Below are positions 18,284 to 24,718 of a stretch of DNA of 64,000 nt, in pieces. Positions within the stretch are counted from its first letter, which is position 1. Every line of letters begins with the position of its first letter. The notes beneath the pieces were generated by a model. That model worked only from the letters and a program-made list of their open reading frames with translations, did no database searches and was not told where the DNA came from. A program made the translations under genes and the position numbers. The DNA lies in NCBI GenBank assembly GCA_902776365.1, contig CACYPU010000005.1:1-64000 (forward strand), in the 5' to 3' direction. Source of the stretch: an uncultured Bacteroidota bacterium. Lineage in GTDB: Bacteria; Bacteroidota; Bacteroidia; Bacteroidales; P3.

Positions 18284-18309
18284 AAATAAAAATTGAAAGT
18301 TGAAAATTA
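18282..18309. repeat. 7-bp array (AAAATTG) spanning the rlmN start codon
   Basis: AGAAATA, AAAATTG, AAAGTTG, AAAATTA. The second TTG of the array (18300-18302) is the only plausible start codon of rlmN. Confidence 0.85.
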
Positions 18310-19325
18310 ATCTCTTAGGACTGACGTTGGCGGAGCTGCAGGCACTCTGCGCCGAGGAGGGATTCCCTCGCTTCGCGGCCAAGCAGCTCTGCGACTGGCT
18401 CTACAAGAAACGAGTCGACAACATCGACGCGATGACCAACCTCTCCAAGGTGCAGCGTGCAAGTTTGGACGAGATAGCATGCATCGGCCGTGAATATCCC
18501 GTGCGCTGCCAGGTCTCCAAGGACGGCACCAAGAAATACCTCTTCCCCATTCGGAATTCAGAATTCGGAACTCAGAACTATGTTGAGGCTGTCTATATCC
18601 CTGAAGACGACCGCGCTACGCTGTGCGTCTCCTGTCAGGTGGGCTGCAAGATGAGCTGCCGTTTCTGTGTCACCGGTCAGCAGGGCTTTCACGGTAACCT
18701 CTCGGCTGGCGACATCCTCAACCAGCTCTTCTCCATTCCCGAATTCGAAAACCTCACCAACATCGTCTTCATGGGCATGGGCGAGCCGATGGACAATCTC
18801 GCTGCCGTCCTCGCCGCCACCCAGGTGCTCACCTCCGACTGGGGCCTCGGCTGGAGCCCCAAGCGCATCACCGTCAGCACCGTGGGCATCATCCCCGGCC
18901 TCAAGCGCTTTCTCGACGAGAGTCAGTGCCACTTAGCCGTGAGCCTCCACAACCCCGTGCCGCAGGAGCGACTCGCCATGATGCCCGTCCAGAAGGCTTT
19001 CCCCCTGAATGAGGTGCTGGCATTGCTGAGGAAATACGACTGGAGCGGCCAGCGCCGCCTCTCGTTCGAATACACCATGTTCCGTGGCGAGAACGACGAC
19101 CTCGCCCATGCACAGAAACTGGTGGAGGCTCTGAAAGGCCTCGACTGTCGCGTCAACCTCATTCGTTTCCACGAATCGCCCGAGGCACCCTTCAAGACCT
19201 CCATGCCTACTTCCATCGCCAATTTCCAGAATTATTTAAACAGAAACGGCGTCATCTGCACTCTCCGCGCTTCGCGCGGACAGGATATTGACGCCGCCTG
19301 CGGCCTCCTGGCTGGCAAGGAATAA
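18300..19325 (+). CDS. rlmN: Dual-specificity RNA methyltransferase RlmN (23S A2503 / tRNA A37)
   Basis: Radical SAM enzyme: CKMSCRFC gives Cys116, Cys120 and Cys123 for the 4Fe-4S cluster, followed by VTGQQGF. GMGEPMDN and the C-terminal DIDAACG (the methyl-carrying Cys) are present, so it is complete and likely active. There is no ATG near the conserved N-terminus. The reading frame requires a TTG at 18300, which lies inside a 7-bp repeat array. A second array (18548-18575) inserts RNSEFGTQN between two early strands. It ends 159 bases before the convergent flavodoxin gene. Confidence 0.95.
   Translation: MKINLLGLTLAELQALCAEEGFPRFAAKQLCDWLYKKRVDNIDAMTNLSKVQRASLDEIACIGREYPVRCQVSKDGTKKYLFPIRNSEFGTQNYVEAVYIPEDDRATLCVSCQVGCKMSCRFCVTGQQGFHGNLSAGDILNQLFSIPEFENLTNIVFMGMGEPMDNLAAVLAATQVLTSDWGLGWSPKRITVSTVGIIPGLKRFLDESQCHLAVSLHNPVPQERLAMMPVQKAFPLNEVLALLRKYDWSGQRRLSFEYTMFRGENDDLAHAQKLVEALKGLDCRVNLIRFHESPEAPFKTSMPTSIANFQNYLNRNGVICTLRASRGQDIDAACGLLAGKE
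18548..18575. repeat. 7-bp array (GGAATTC family) inside rlmN
   Basis: CATTCGG, AATTCAG, AATTCGG, AACTCAG: four units, related to the flippase array. It encodes PIRNSEFGTQN in a surface position before the radical SAM core. Confidence 0.88.
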
Positions 19326-19402
19326 CTTCTCTCTGGATACTCCTTTCTCTAATCTTTCTTCGCTTGTTCTCAGGTCGTTCTTCGGTATTTCTTTGTTATT
19401 GA

Positions 19403-19446
19403 ACAAAGAAGTAACAAAGAAATAACAAAGAAGTAACAAAGAAATG
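19403..19446. repeat. 11-bp array (ACAAAGAAGTA) in the rlmN 3' region
   Basis: Four units alternating ACAAAGAAGTA / ACAAAGAAATA, the last ending ATG. Only G/A differences are seen. The upstream ATTTCTTTGTTATT (19387-19400) is the inverse of part of the array. Confidence 0.92.
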
Positions 19447-19476
19447 CCCTAGAAAGTACTGACTTCTAGGGCATTT
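19442..19476. terminator. Perfect hairpin, bidirectional terminator between rlmN and the flavodoxin gene
   Basis: AAATGCCCTAGAA (19442-19454) is the exact complement of TTCTAGGGCATTT (19464-19476), a 13-bp stem with a 9-base loop. The A-rich and T-rich flanks allow use from both sides of this convergent pair. Confidence 0.85.
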
Positions 19477-19483
19477 AATAATC

Positions 19484-20332
19484 TTATCGGACCACCTTTG
19501 TGAAAACGGGTGTAGTGTCTTTAGCCACAGTGACATAGACCATCATCAGGTCGTCGGGTGACGGATTGCCTTCCACGCGGGGTTTGCTTGCAGCGAAGAA
19601 GAGGTACTCCGTACCTTCGGGGATGGTACGCATGGAGGCTTTGAAAGCTTTGGCTTTGATCATGGGATAGTCGCCGACGGCAGCATCGAAGATGGCTTTT
19701 TCCTCTTGGGTGGCCTCATGCGGTTCGGGGAAGTCGGGCAGCGGGGTGTATTCGCCCTCGATGAAGCCACCGGCTTTCAGGAACTGGTCAACCTCTTTGG
19801 GCATGGCTTCCATGCGGGCCTGACGGACACCATAGCCGGGCAGGAGTTCGGCTTTGGGCTGATGCTCTGCGAGGTTGCGGGTACTCGACTCCAGGCCGCC
19901 GCTGCCGAAGGTGCAGAAGGGGACGACTTTCTTGCCGCTGAGGTCCACTTGGTCGAGCCAGGTGAGCATCGGAGGGGCGAAGACGCCGAACCACACGGGG
20001 GCACCGACGAAGATGACGTCGTAGTCGGCGATGTTGGCTTTCACGGGATTGATTTCGCAGGGGGTACCGTCTTTAAATTCCTGCTTGCAGCGGGCGATGG
20101 TGGCGTCGAAGTCGCCATCGTAGGGGTTCACGGCCTCGACGGCCTCGATGTCGGCGCCGGTCTTCTTGGCGATTTCCTCGGCCAAGGCTTTGGTGTTGCC
20201 CAGCTGGGAGTAGTAGACGACCAGCATCTTGGGGGCTTTCTGTTCGACCGTATCGGCCTCTTGTTGGTTCGACCCGCAGGCGGCGGTCATCGCCACCACC
20301 GTCAGGGCCAGCATGAGTTTCATTGTTTTCAT
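19484..20332 (-). CDS. Flavodoxin-domain lipoprotein
   Basis: 282 residues with a lipoprotein signal (VVAMTAAC) followed by a flavodoxin fold: MLVVYYSQLGNTKALAEEIAKKTG (phosphate loop, about 36-58) and DVIFVGAPVWFG (about 110). A C-terminal extension of about 80 residues is predicted to form a second small domain (TIPEGTEYLFFAAS, DDLMMVYV). Flavodoxins are normally cytoplasmic electron carriers. Lipoprotein versions are found in Bacteroidetes and presumably act in the periplasm with FMN. The FMN-binding protein encoded at 22883-23422 is a possible partner. It overlaps the upstream peptidase/VanZ gene by four bases. Confidence 0.88.
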   Translation of the reverse strand: MKTMKLMLALTVVAMTAACGSNQQEADTVEQKAPKMLVVYYSQLGNTKALAEEIAKKTGADIEAVEAVNPYDGDFDATIARCKQEFKDGTPCEINPVKANIADYDVIFVGAPVWFGVFAPPMLTWLDQVDLSGKKVVPFCTFGSGGLESSTRNLAEHQPKAELLPGYGVRQARMEAMPKEVDQFLKAGGFIEGEYTPLPDFPEPHEATQEEKAIFDAAVGDYPMIKAKAFKASMRTIPEGTEYLFFAASKPRVEGNPSPDDLMMVYVTVAKDTTPVFTKVVR

Positions 20333-21030
20333 ATTGTTCTTTTTTGATGTTTATGTTTTACAATCAGTATCAGTATCCATCCGAGGCTGACGCCCAGGAA
20401 GTTGGCTATCATGTCGTTGATGTCGAAGCCTCGGTAGGGGAGGAGTGCCTGGACGCTTTCGGTCAGCACCCCTACGGCGACGGCTGTCAGCCACACCGCC
20501 CATTTTTTCCAGTAGGGGCTGTAGATGAACAGCGAGCAGGGGATGAACACCGAGGCGTGCAGCAGGTGGTCCATCCGCAAGCCTAGCACGAAGTTGTCCA
20601 GGGGAACGCCTCCCAGCGGTGCCCACATCAGGATGGCCAGTGCGACGAAATACCATGGGCGCAGCTTTTTGCGCCCTTTATGTCCGAGCCAGCGAACGAC
20701 CAGGTGTTTCATCGGGTGCTTTTTCTCCGCAACCACCATCTTCGCCACGATGTCCTCGCCCTTGGCTGTCTCGGTGCTGCTGCAGTTGTCGCCGCGCAGG
20801 GTGTAGCGGTCGCCGTCTATGGCGACGATGCGGTGCAGCAGATGTTTCCCTTTGTAGCGGAACAGCACCACATCGCCGACTGCAACATTCTTTGCCTTTT
20901 CCAGCACAATGACATCACCTGCCAGCAGTGTGGGTCGCATGCTGGTGCCCACCAGTGGGATTTTCACTTGTCCACCGGCCGCCAGCTGCTCTTCCACCAG
21001 CGCAAAGTATGTCTCGTTGTCTACAGTCAT
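20329..21030 (-). CDS. S24/S26 signal-peptidase-like domain fused to a VanZ-like membrane domain
   Basis: 233 residues. Residues 20-100 form an S26 fold with GTSMRPTL (Ser30), HRIV (His66) and GDN (80-82), the Ser/His pattern of SipW/ER-type rather than Ser/Lys signal peptidases. No membrane anchor precedes it. Residues 125-225 carry four hydrophobic segments with the VanZ-like pattern KKWAVWLTAVAVGVLTESVQALLPYRGFDINDMIANFLG. The fusion suggests a membrane-held protease acting on a specific substrate. The neighbours (HprK-like kinase, PqqD-like protein) suggest a modified peptide. The function is inferred. Confidence 0.83.
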   Translation of the reverse strand: MTVDNETYFALVEEQLAAGGQVKIPLVGTSMRPTLLAGDVIVLEKAKNVAVGDVVLFRYKGKHLLHRIVAIDGDRYTLRGDNCSSTETAKGEDIVAKMVVAEKKHPMKHLVVRWLGHKGRKKLRPWYFVALAILMWAPLGGVPLDNFVLGLRMDHLLHASVFIPCSLFIYSPYWKKWAVWLTAVAVGVLTESVQALLPYRGFDINDMIANFLGVSLGWILILIVKHKHQKRTI

Positions 21031-21037
21031 TTCACTT

Positions 21038-21069
21038 ACGCATTAACACATTCACGTATTAACACATTA
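21038..21069. repeat. 8-bp array (ACGCATTA family) between peptidase/VanZ and kinase genes
   Basis: ACGCATTA, ACACATTC, ACGTATTA, ACACATTA: four units. The kinase gene ends inside it: the TAA stop (21059-21061) and the last codons are repeat sequence. Confidence 0.92.
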
Positions 21070-21934
21070 TAATTGTTTTGTGGCTCAGACGTGCGGCGTC
21101 GGCATCGGGCAGGCAGCCCATGCGGTAGACGGGCACGTGTTCTATCACGTTGGAGATGAAGTCTGCAAGCAGGTCCATGCAGTGCTCGTCTTTGGCCAGC
21201 GAGGGAGGACAGGAGGGTTGCAGGGCGGCGAAGCTCTCCACCACACCCAGCTTGCGGATGGTGTTTTCTTTGCGTTGCTCGAGGCGCAGCAAGCCCGCGA
21301 TGGGGTAGCTCTCCTGCAGATAGCAGTCGGTCTTACCGCTCCAAGGCGACCCGTAGACGCGCACCTCGCCATCGACGAGGCTCACGATGGGACTGTCGTC
21401 GTTGAGGAGGTGGGTGCCCGCGATATGCTCCAGCCAGAGGTGCGTATGGGTGCTTTTTCCCGTGCCACTCTCGCCGAGGCACATCACCGCACGGCCGTCG
21501 CATACTACCACCGACGAATGTATCGGTACGGCGCCCAGCCTCACGCCCATCATGGTGTAGGCCGTCCACAAGGCGAAACGCAATGCCTCCACGTTGCCGT
21601 GCAGGTCGATGTCCACACCTTCGCCTTCTTTGTAGCGCAACATCCCGTAGCGATCGAAAGTGTAGTAATAGGTGCCTTCGGCATCCACGCCGAAGCGACA
21701 GATTTGGCGACCGTCGAGGATGTGGAACTCATGGAGCCAACGAGGTGAAAGGTGAGAGGTGAGAGGTGAAAGGTGGTTCCTCTCCAACCGAATCTCCATA
21801 TCACTGACCACTGACCACTGACCACTGGTTACTTCAAATTCCCTCATCCCGGGGATGGACATAGCCAACCCTACGGTGTCGCCACCGCTGAGATGCACTC
21901 TATGTCCTCCGATATGTAGCGTCGCTTCTGCCAT
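21059..21934 (-). CDS. HPr kinase-like (HprK-related) protein
   Basis: 291 residues. The C-terminal half has a P-loop GESGTGKSTH (about 152-161), then NDDSPIV and YGSPWSGKTDC, matching HprK C-terminal-domain relatives that accompany PqqD-like proteins in peptide-modification clusters. It could phosphorylate a peptide or protein; the substrate is unknown. The N-terminal half (beta-rich, WLHEFHILDGRQICRF) is typical of this subgroup. Two unrelated 7-bp arrays (21744-21776 and 21802-21829) encode a linker TSGQWSVVS...LSPLTSHLSP that is foreign to the fold. The start at 21934 (ATG) is preferred to a GTG at 21940. Confidence 0.82.
   Translation of the reverse strand: MAEATLHIGGHRVHLSGGDTVGLAMSIPGMREFEVTSGQWSVVSDMEIRLERNHLSPLTSHLSPRWLHEFHILDGRQICRFGVDAEGTYYYTFDRYGMLRYKEGEGVDIDLHGNVEALRFALWTAYTMMGVRLGAVPIHSSVVVCDGRAVMCLGESGTGKSTHTHLWLEHIAGTHLLNDDSPIVSLVDGEVRVYGSPWSGKTDCYLQESYPIAGLLRLEQRKENTIRKLGVVESFAALQPSCPPSLAKDEHCMDLLADFISNVIEHVPVYRMGCLPDADAARLSHKTIIMC
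21744..21776. repeat. 7-bp array (GGTGAAA family) inside HprK-like gene
   Basis: GGTGAAA, GGTGAGA, GGTGAGA, GGTGAAA plus a partial fifth. On the minus strand it encodes LSPLTSHLSP. Same family as the capA and birA arrays. Confidence 0.93.
21802..21829. repeat. 7-bp array (CACTGAC family) inside HprK-like gene
   Basis: Three CACTGAC and one CACTGGT, 25 bases from the GGTGAAA array. It encodes SGQWSVVS. Same family as the queA and anti-sigma arrays (there GTGGTCA). Confidence 0.93.
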
Positions 21935-21956
21935 AAGCACATTAAAGCACTAATGC
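21933..21956. repeat. 8-bp array (ATTAAAGC) between kinase and PqqD genes
   Basis: ATAAGCAC, ATTAAAGC, ACTAATGC, overlapping the kinase start codon and the PqqD-like stop (TAA, 21942-21944). A decayed member of the ACGCATTA family. Confidence 0.65.
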
Positions 21957-22208
21957 ATTCTTTTTCATTTCGGCCACCCAGGCTTCGGCGTCCTTGCGGG
22001 CGTCGGCCTCGTTGACCTCGTATTCGTCGGTGAGCACGCGTACCACGTCGTCCACCTCGAACTCGCGCCCCGACAGGCGGTTGAAGAGCAGCAGGGCGCT
22101 TTCGTTCAGCGCCACCACGCGAGTCATATCGGTGCCGTCGACGCCTTGCATCATGACGATGTTTTCGCCCGCTACCGTGCGCACTTTCAGATTGTCGTTG
22201 ATTTTCAT
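21942..22208 (-). CDS. PqqD family protein
   Basis: 88 residues with the PqqD fold pattern: a strand-rich N-terminal half (VVALNESALLLFNRLSGREF) and helical C-terminal half (VVRVLTDEYEVNEADARKDAEAWVAEM). PqqD-like domains bind leader peptides of ribosomally made, modified peptides and hand them to the modifying enzyme. Here it precedes the HprK-like kinase by seven bases. No precursor peptide gene is seen in the 42-base gap upstream, nor any radical SAM partner. Confidence 0.88.
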   Translation of the reverse strand: MKINDNLKVRTVAGENIVMMQGVDGTDMTRVVALNESALLLFNRLSGREFEVDDVVRVLTDEYEVNEADARKDAEAWVAEMKKNALVL

Positions 22209-22212
22209 AATA

Positions 22213-22248
22213 GGGTTAAAGGGGTTGAAAAGGTTTAAGGTTTTTTAA
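22213..22248. repeat. 9-bp array (GGTTTAAAG family) upstream of the PqqD gene
   Basis: GGGTTAAAG, GGGTTGAAA, AGGTTTAAG, GTTTTTTAA. It fills the gap between the PqqD-like start and the HAD phosphatase stop. Same family as the composite elements at 44.3, 45.6 and 47.2 kb. Confidence 0.8.
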
Positions 22249-22250
22249 TT

Positions 22251-22886
22251 TTAAAGGGTTAGGAGTTCTTGGAAGTTGTCGATGAGGTAGTCGGCACCGG
22301 CGTCGCGCAGCTGTGCTGCGGTTTGGTTGCCATAGGTCACGCCGCAGGTGTGGCAACCCGCCGCACGACCCATCAGGATGTCGTAGGAGGCGTCGCCCAC
22401 CATCAGCGCTTCTTCGGCTTTGCAGCCGGTGAGTTCCAGCACCCGCAATGCGGGGTCGGGATAGGGTTTGCCGTGAGGCACGTCGTCGGCACTCACCACA
22501 GCCTGTACCAGCTGTTCGAAGCCGAACGAGAGTACGAAGTGGTCGAGTGTGGCGCGAGCGCGACTGCTGCAGATGGCCAGTTGCAATCCCCGGCGGTGCA
22601 ATTCGAGGAGCGTCTCTTCCACATGGGGGAAGAGCGTCACGGTGCCGGGATGGTTGTACTCGTCGAAGAGGCGACGATAGACCTCGCAGCAACGCTCGGC
22701 CAGAGTGTCGTCGGCATCTAGCAGCTTCACGAAGCACTCCTTCAGCGGCAGCCCGATGATGGAGGCACATTCGGCATCTGTGCGCGACGGCAGCCCCAAC
22801 TCCGCAATGGTGCCTTGCAGCGAGCGGAGAATCAGCGGCTGCGTGTCGGCCAGCGTGCCGTCGAAGTCCAGGATGATGAGTTTCAT
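22251..22886 (-). CDS. HAD-family phosphatase (phosphoglycolate phosphatase-like)
   Basis: 211 residues starting KLIILDFDGTLADT (motif I, nucleophile Asp8, acid Asp10), motif II ICSSRAR, Lys of HGKPYPDP and motif IV MVGDASYD, with a four-helix cap (residues 15-85) as in Gph/PGMB-type enzymes. It should hydrolyse a small phosphorylated metabolite; the exact substrate cannot be read. The start is the ATG at 22886, which overlaps the TGA of the upstream FMN-binding gene (ATGA). Confidence 0.93.
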   Translation of the reverse strand: MKLIILDFDGTLADTQPLILRSLQGTIAELGLPSRTDAECASIIGLPLKECFVKLLDADDTLAERCCEVYRRLFDEYNHPGTVTLFPHVEETLLELHRRGLQLAICSSRARATLDHFVLSFGFEQLVQAVVSADDVPHGKPYPDPALRVLELTGCKAEEALMVGDASYDILMGRAAGCHTCGVTYGNQTAAQLRDAGADYLIDNFQELLTL

Positions 22887-23422
22887 AGTGCTTTCAGCGC
22901 CGCCTGGACGCTCTTGATGACGCCATTGCTGGTGTAGGTGGCGCCACTCACGGCGTCGACTTCTTTCTTCAGCGCCTGCTTCACGGTGAGGCCGTTCCAG
23001 TTGTTGTAGAAGCCGGCATCCTCCACCTTCTTGGCGAACTTGGGAGTCTCTTTGTTCTCCAGCAGCCATACGCCGAGAATCACCTGCTTGGGGTTGAGGG
23101 CGATGAGCACGGGGGTCTCGCCGTTGTAGCCCTTGATGCCGTCGCTGGCGGGTTTGCTGTAGACGGCATAGCCGAGGAGTTTCTTGTTGGCGTCGTATAC
23201 CTCTGTCCATTTCTTGGTTTTCTTCACACTCTTCACCGTGGGGAAGGCCTTGACGATGGCCATATCGATGCCGTTGGTTTGGGCTTGGGTTTGTGCCTGC
23301 TGGTTCTGGCAGCCTTGGTGCTGTGCGTGGTGCGGGCAGTTGCCGCAATTACCGTGATGTTGTGCCGAAGCGATGCCTCCGGCGAGGAAAGCCATAAGGG
23401 TCAGTGCAATGATTTTTTTCAT
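22883..23422 (-). CDS. Exported FMN-binding-domain protein with His/Cys-rich N-terminus
   Basis: 179 residues: signal peptide (1-21, GIASAQ), a His/Cys-rich segment (HHGNCGNCPHHAQHQGC, about 22-38) that could bind a metal or haem-like ligand, a Gln-rich linker, and an FMN_bind domain ending in SGATYTS (about 160-166). In NqrC/RnfG-type proteins the final Thr of SGAT is the site of covalent FMN attachment by ApbE. It may pair with the flavodoxin lipoprotein of the same operon. No ApbE is encoded in the window. Confidence 0.9.
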   Translation of the reverse strand: MKKIIALTLMAFLAGGIASAQHHGNCGNCPHHAQHQGCQNQQAQTQAQTNGIDMAIVKAFPTVKSVKKTKKWTEVYDANKKLLGYAVYSKPASDGIKGYNGETPVLIALNPKQVILGVWLLENKETPKFAKKVEDAGFYNNWNGLTVKQALKKEVDAVSGATYTSNGVIKSVQAALKAL

Positions 23423-23443
23423 CTTCGTTATACTTGTTTTCTG

Positions 23444-24679
23444 TTATTTTGTACTTGTTTTGGGTTTTTCTTGTATTTTTGACCTGAAGAAAGGATTGTT
23501 TCTCAACGGCGTCACACCCCAGGTTTTGGGATGGATGGGCAAGGTGTTGTAATAGAAGAAGTGCTCGCCGATATTCTGTCCACCTTTGAGGGCGCATGCC
23601 TCCAGCCGCTTCCGTGTGTTCTTGTCGAACACTTGCAGAGCTTTGAGCAACTCGCCGCTGATTTGGTAGCTGTCGGGATGGGCCACAGCGTCGGACGAGG
23701 GGACGATGTAGAACTGATACAATCCGTCCACCGTGCCCCGATGTACCCAATAGGGCAGGTATTGCCACTCTTGTTTCAATCCAGTGGGGGTCTTGGTGAG
23801 GGTCAGCTCCATCATGATGCCGCCGTCGCGATCCACCTGGCGCTGGTTGCTGACGAGGTTGCCCATCGAGTAAACCACCACCTCCGGGTAGCGGCTGTTG
23901 TTGGGATTGGCGTCGAGGGTGAAGTTCTGTACCACATGGGGATGGCCGCCGATGACGGCGTCGCAGCCGTGCGCCAGCAGCCACTGGGCCGTCTGCTCCT
24001 GCTCCTTGTTGGCTTTCACGGCATATTCGATACCCCAGTGGATATAGGTGATGACGAAGTCGGCACCGCGTTCGCGAGCCACGTGCAGGTCGTGCGCCAT
24101 CTCGATGGTGTCGATAAAATTGACACAATTAGGCTCCACCACAGGGATGCCGTTGGTGCCGTAGGTGTAGCACAGCAGGGCGATGCGGAAACCTTTGCAT
24201 TCCACCATCAGGGGGTGCTCGTCATCGCGCTGCGCCCAGTCGCGGTAAGTGCCGAGATGGGGAATCTCAAGGCTGTCCAAGACTTGAAGGGTGCGTTCCA
24301 ATCCTTTCTTTCCGCGGTCCATGCAGTGGTTGTTGGCGGTGGTCATGATGTCGAACCCGGCCTCTTTGGCATAGGCCGCCAGTACATCGGGCGACGAAAA
24401 TTGGGGATAGCCGCTGTAGGGAGGTCCGGCCAGCGTCACCTCGAGGTTGACAATGGCTAGGTCGGCACTCTGGATATAATCCTTCACGTAGCGGAAACAG
24501 GGTGCGTAGTTGTAGCTGCCGTCGGCTTGTCGGGCAGCGTCAACTTGGGGCATGTGACCCATGAGGTCGCCCGCGAAGATGAGCTTCACGCTCTGCGCCT
24601 GAAGTAAGGTGAAAGGTGAAAGGTGAAAGGTGAGAACCATCACCAATCCTATCATCAACTTATATTGTGTTTTATGCAT
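23444..24679 (-). CDS. CapA-family periplasmic metallophosphatase-like protein (PGA_cap)
   Basis: 411 residues with a signal peptide and the CapA fold: FAGDLMGH (about 35), LAIVNLEVTLAGPP, ANNHCMDRG, and GGHPHVVQN (about 241). The metal-binding His/Asp pattern is complete. CapA of Bacillus takes part in poly-gamma-glutamate capsule production; many Bacteroidetes members are uncharacterised. No capB/capC genes are present. The signal peptide core LTFHLSPFTLLQAQ is encoded by the 7-bp array at 24608-24635. Confidence 0.9.
   Translation of the reverse strand: MHKTQYKLMIGLVMVLTFHLSPFTLLQAQSVKLIFAGDLMGHMPQVDAARQADGSYNYAPCFRYVKDYIQSADLAIVNLEVTLAGPPYSGYPQFSSPDVLAAYAKEAGFDIMTTANNHCMDRGKKGLERTLQVLDSLEIPHLGTYRDWAQRDDEHPLMVECKGFRIALLCYTYGTNGIPVVEPNCVNFIDTIEMAHDLHVARERGADFVITYIHWGIEYAVKANKEQEQTAQWLLAHGCDAVIGGHPHVVQNFTLDANPNNSRYPEVVVYSMGNLVSNQRQVDRDGGIMMELTLTKTPTGLKQEWQYLPYWVHRGTVDGLYQFYIVPSSDAVAHPDSYQISGELLKALQVFDKNTRKRLEACALKGGQNIGEHFFYYNTLPIHPKTWGVTPLRNNPFFRSKIQEKPKTSTK
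24608..24635. repeat. 7-bp array (GGTGAAA family) in the capA signal peptide
   Basis: Three GGTGAAA and one GGTGAGA. Read on the minus strand it encodes the hydrophobic core LTFHLSPFT of the signal peptide. Confidence 0.93.
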
Positions 24680-24702
24680 ATTATTATTTTCTCAAAATAA
24701 TA

Positions 24703-24718
24703 CCTCTCACCTCTCACC
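24703..24718. repeat. Short GGTGAGA-family array at the PNGase stop codon
   Basis: CCTCTCA twice then CCTAG, the reverse complement of the GGTGAGA family. It abuts the TAG stop of the PNGase-like gene. Confidence 0.75.

Noticed and set aside
22887-23348. N-terminal extension of the HAD phosphatase frame by about 150 codons
   Set aside because: The extension re-reads the FMN-binding gene in another frame and gives low-complexity Arg/Gln sequence. The HAD motif I begins right after the ATG at 22886, which forms an ATGA overlap with the upstream stop.
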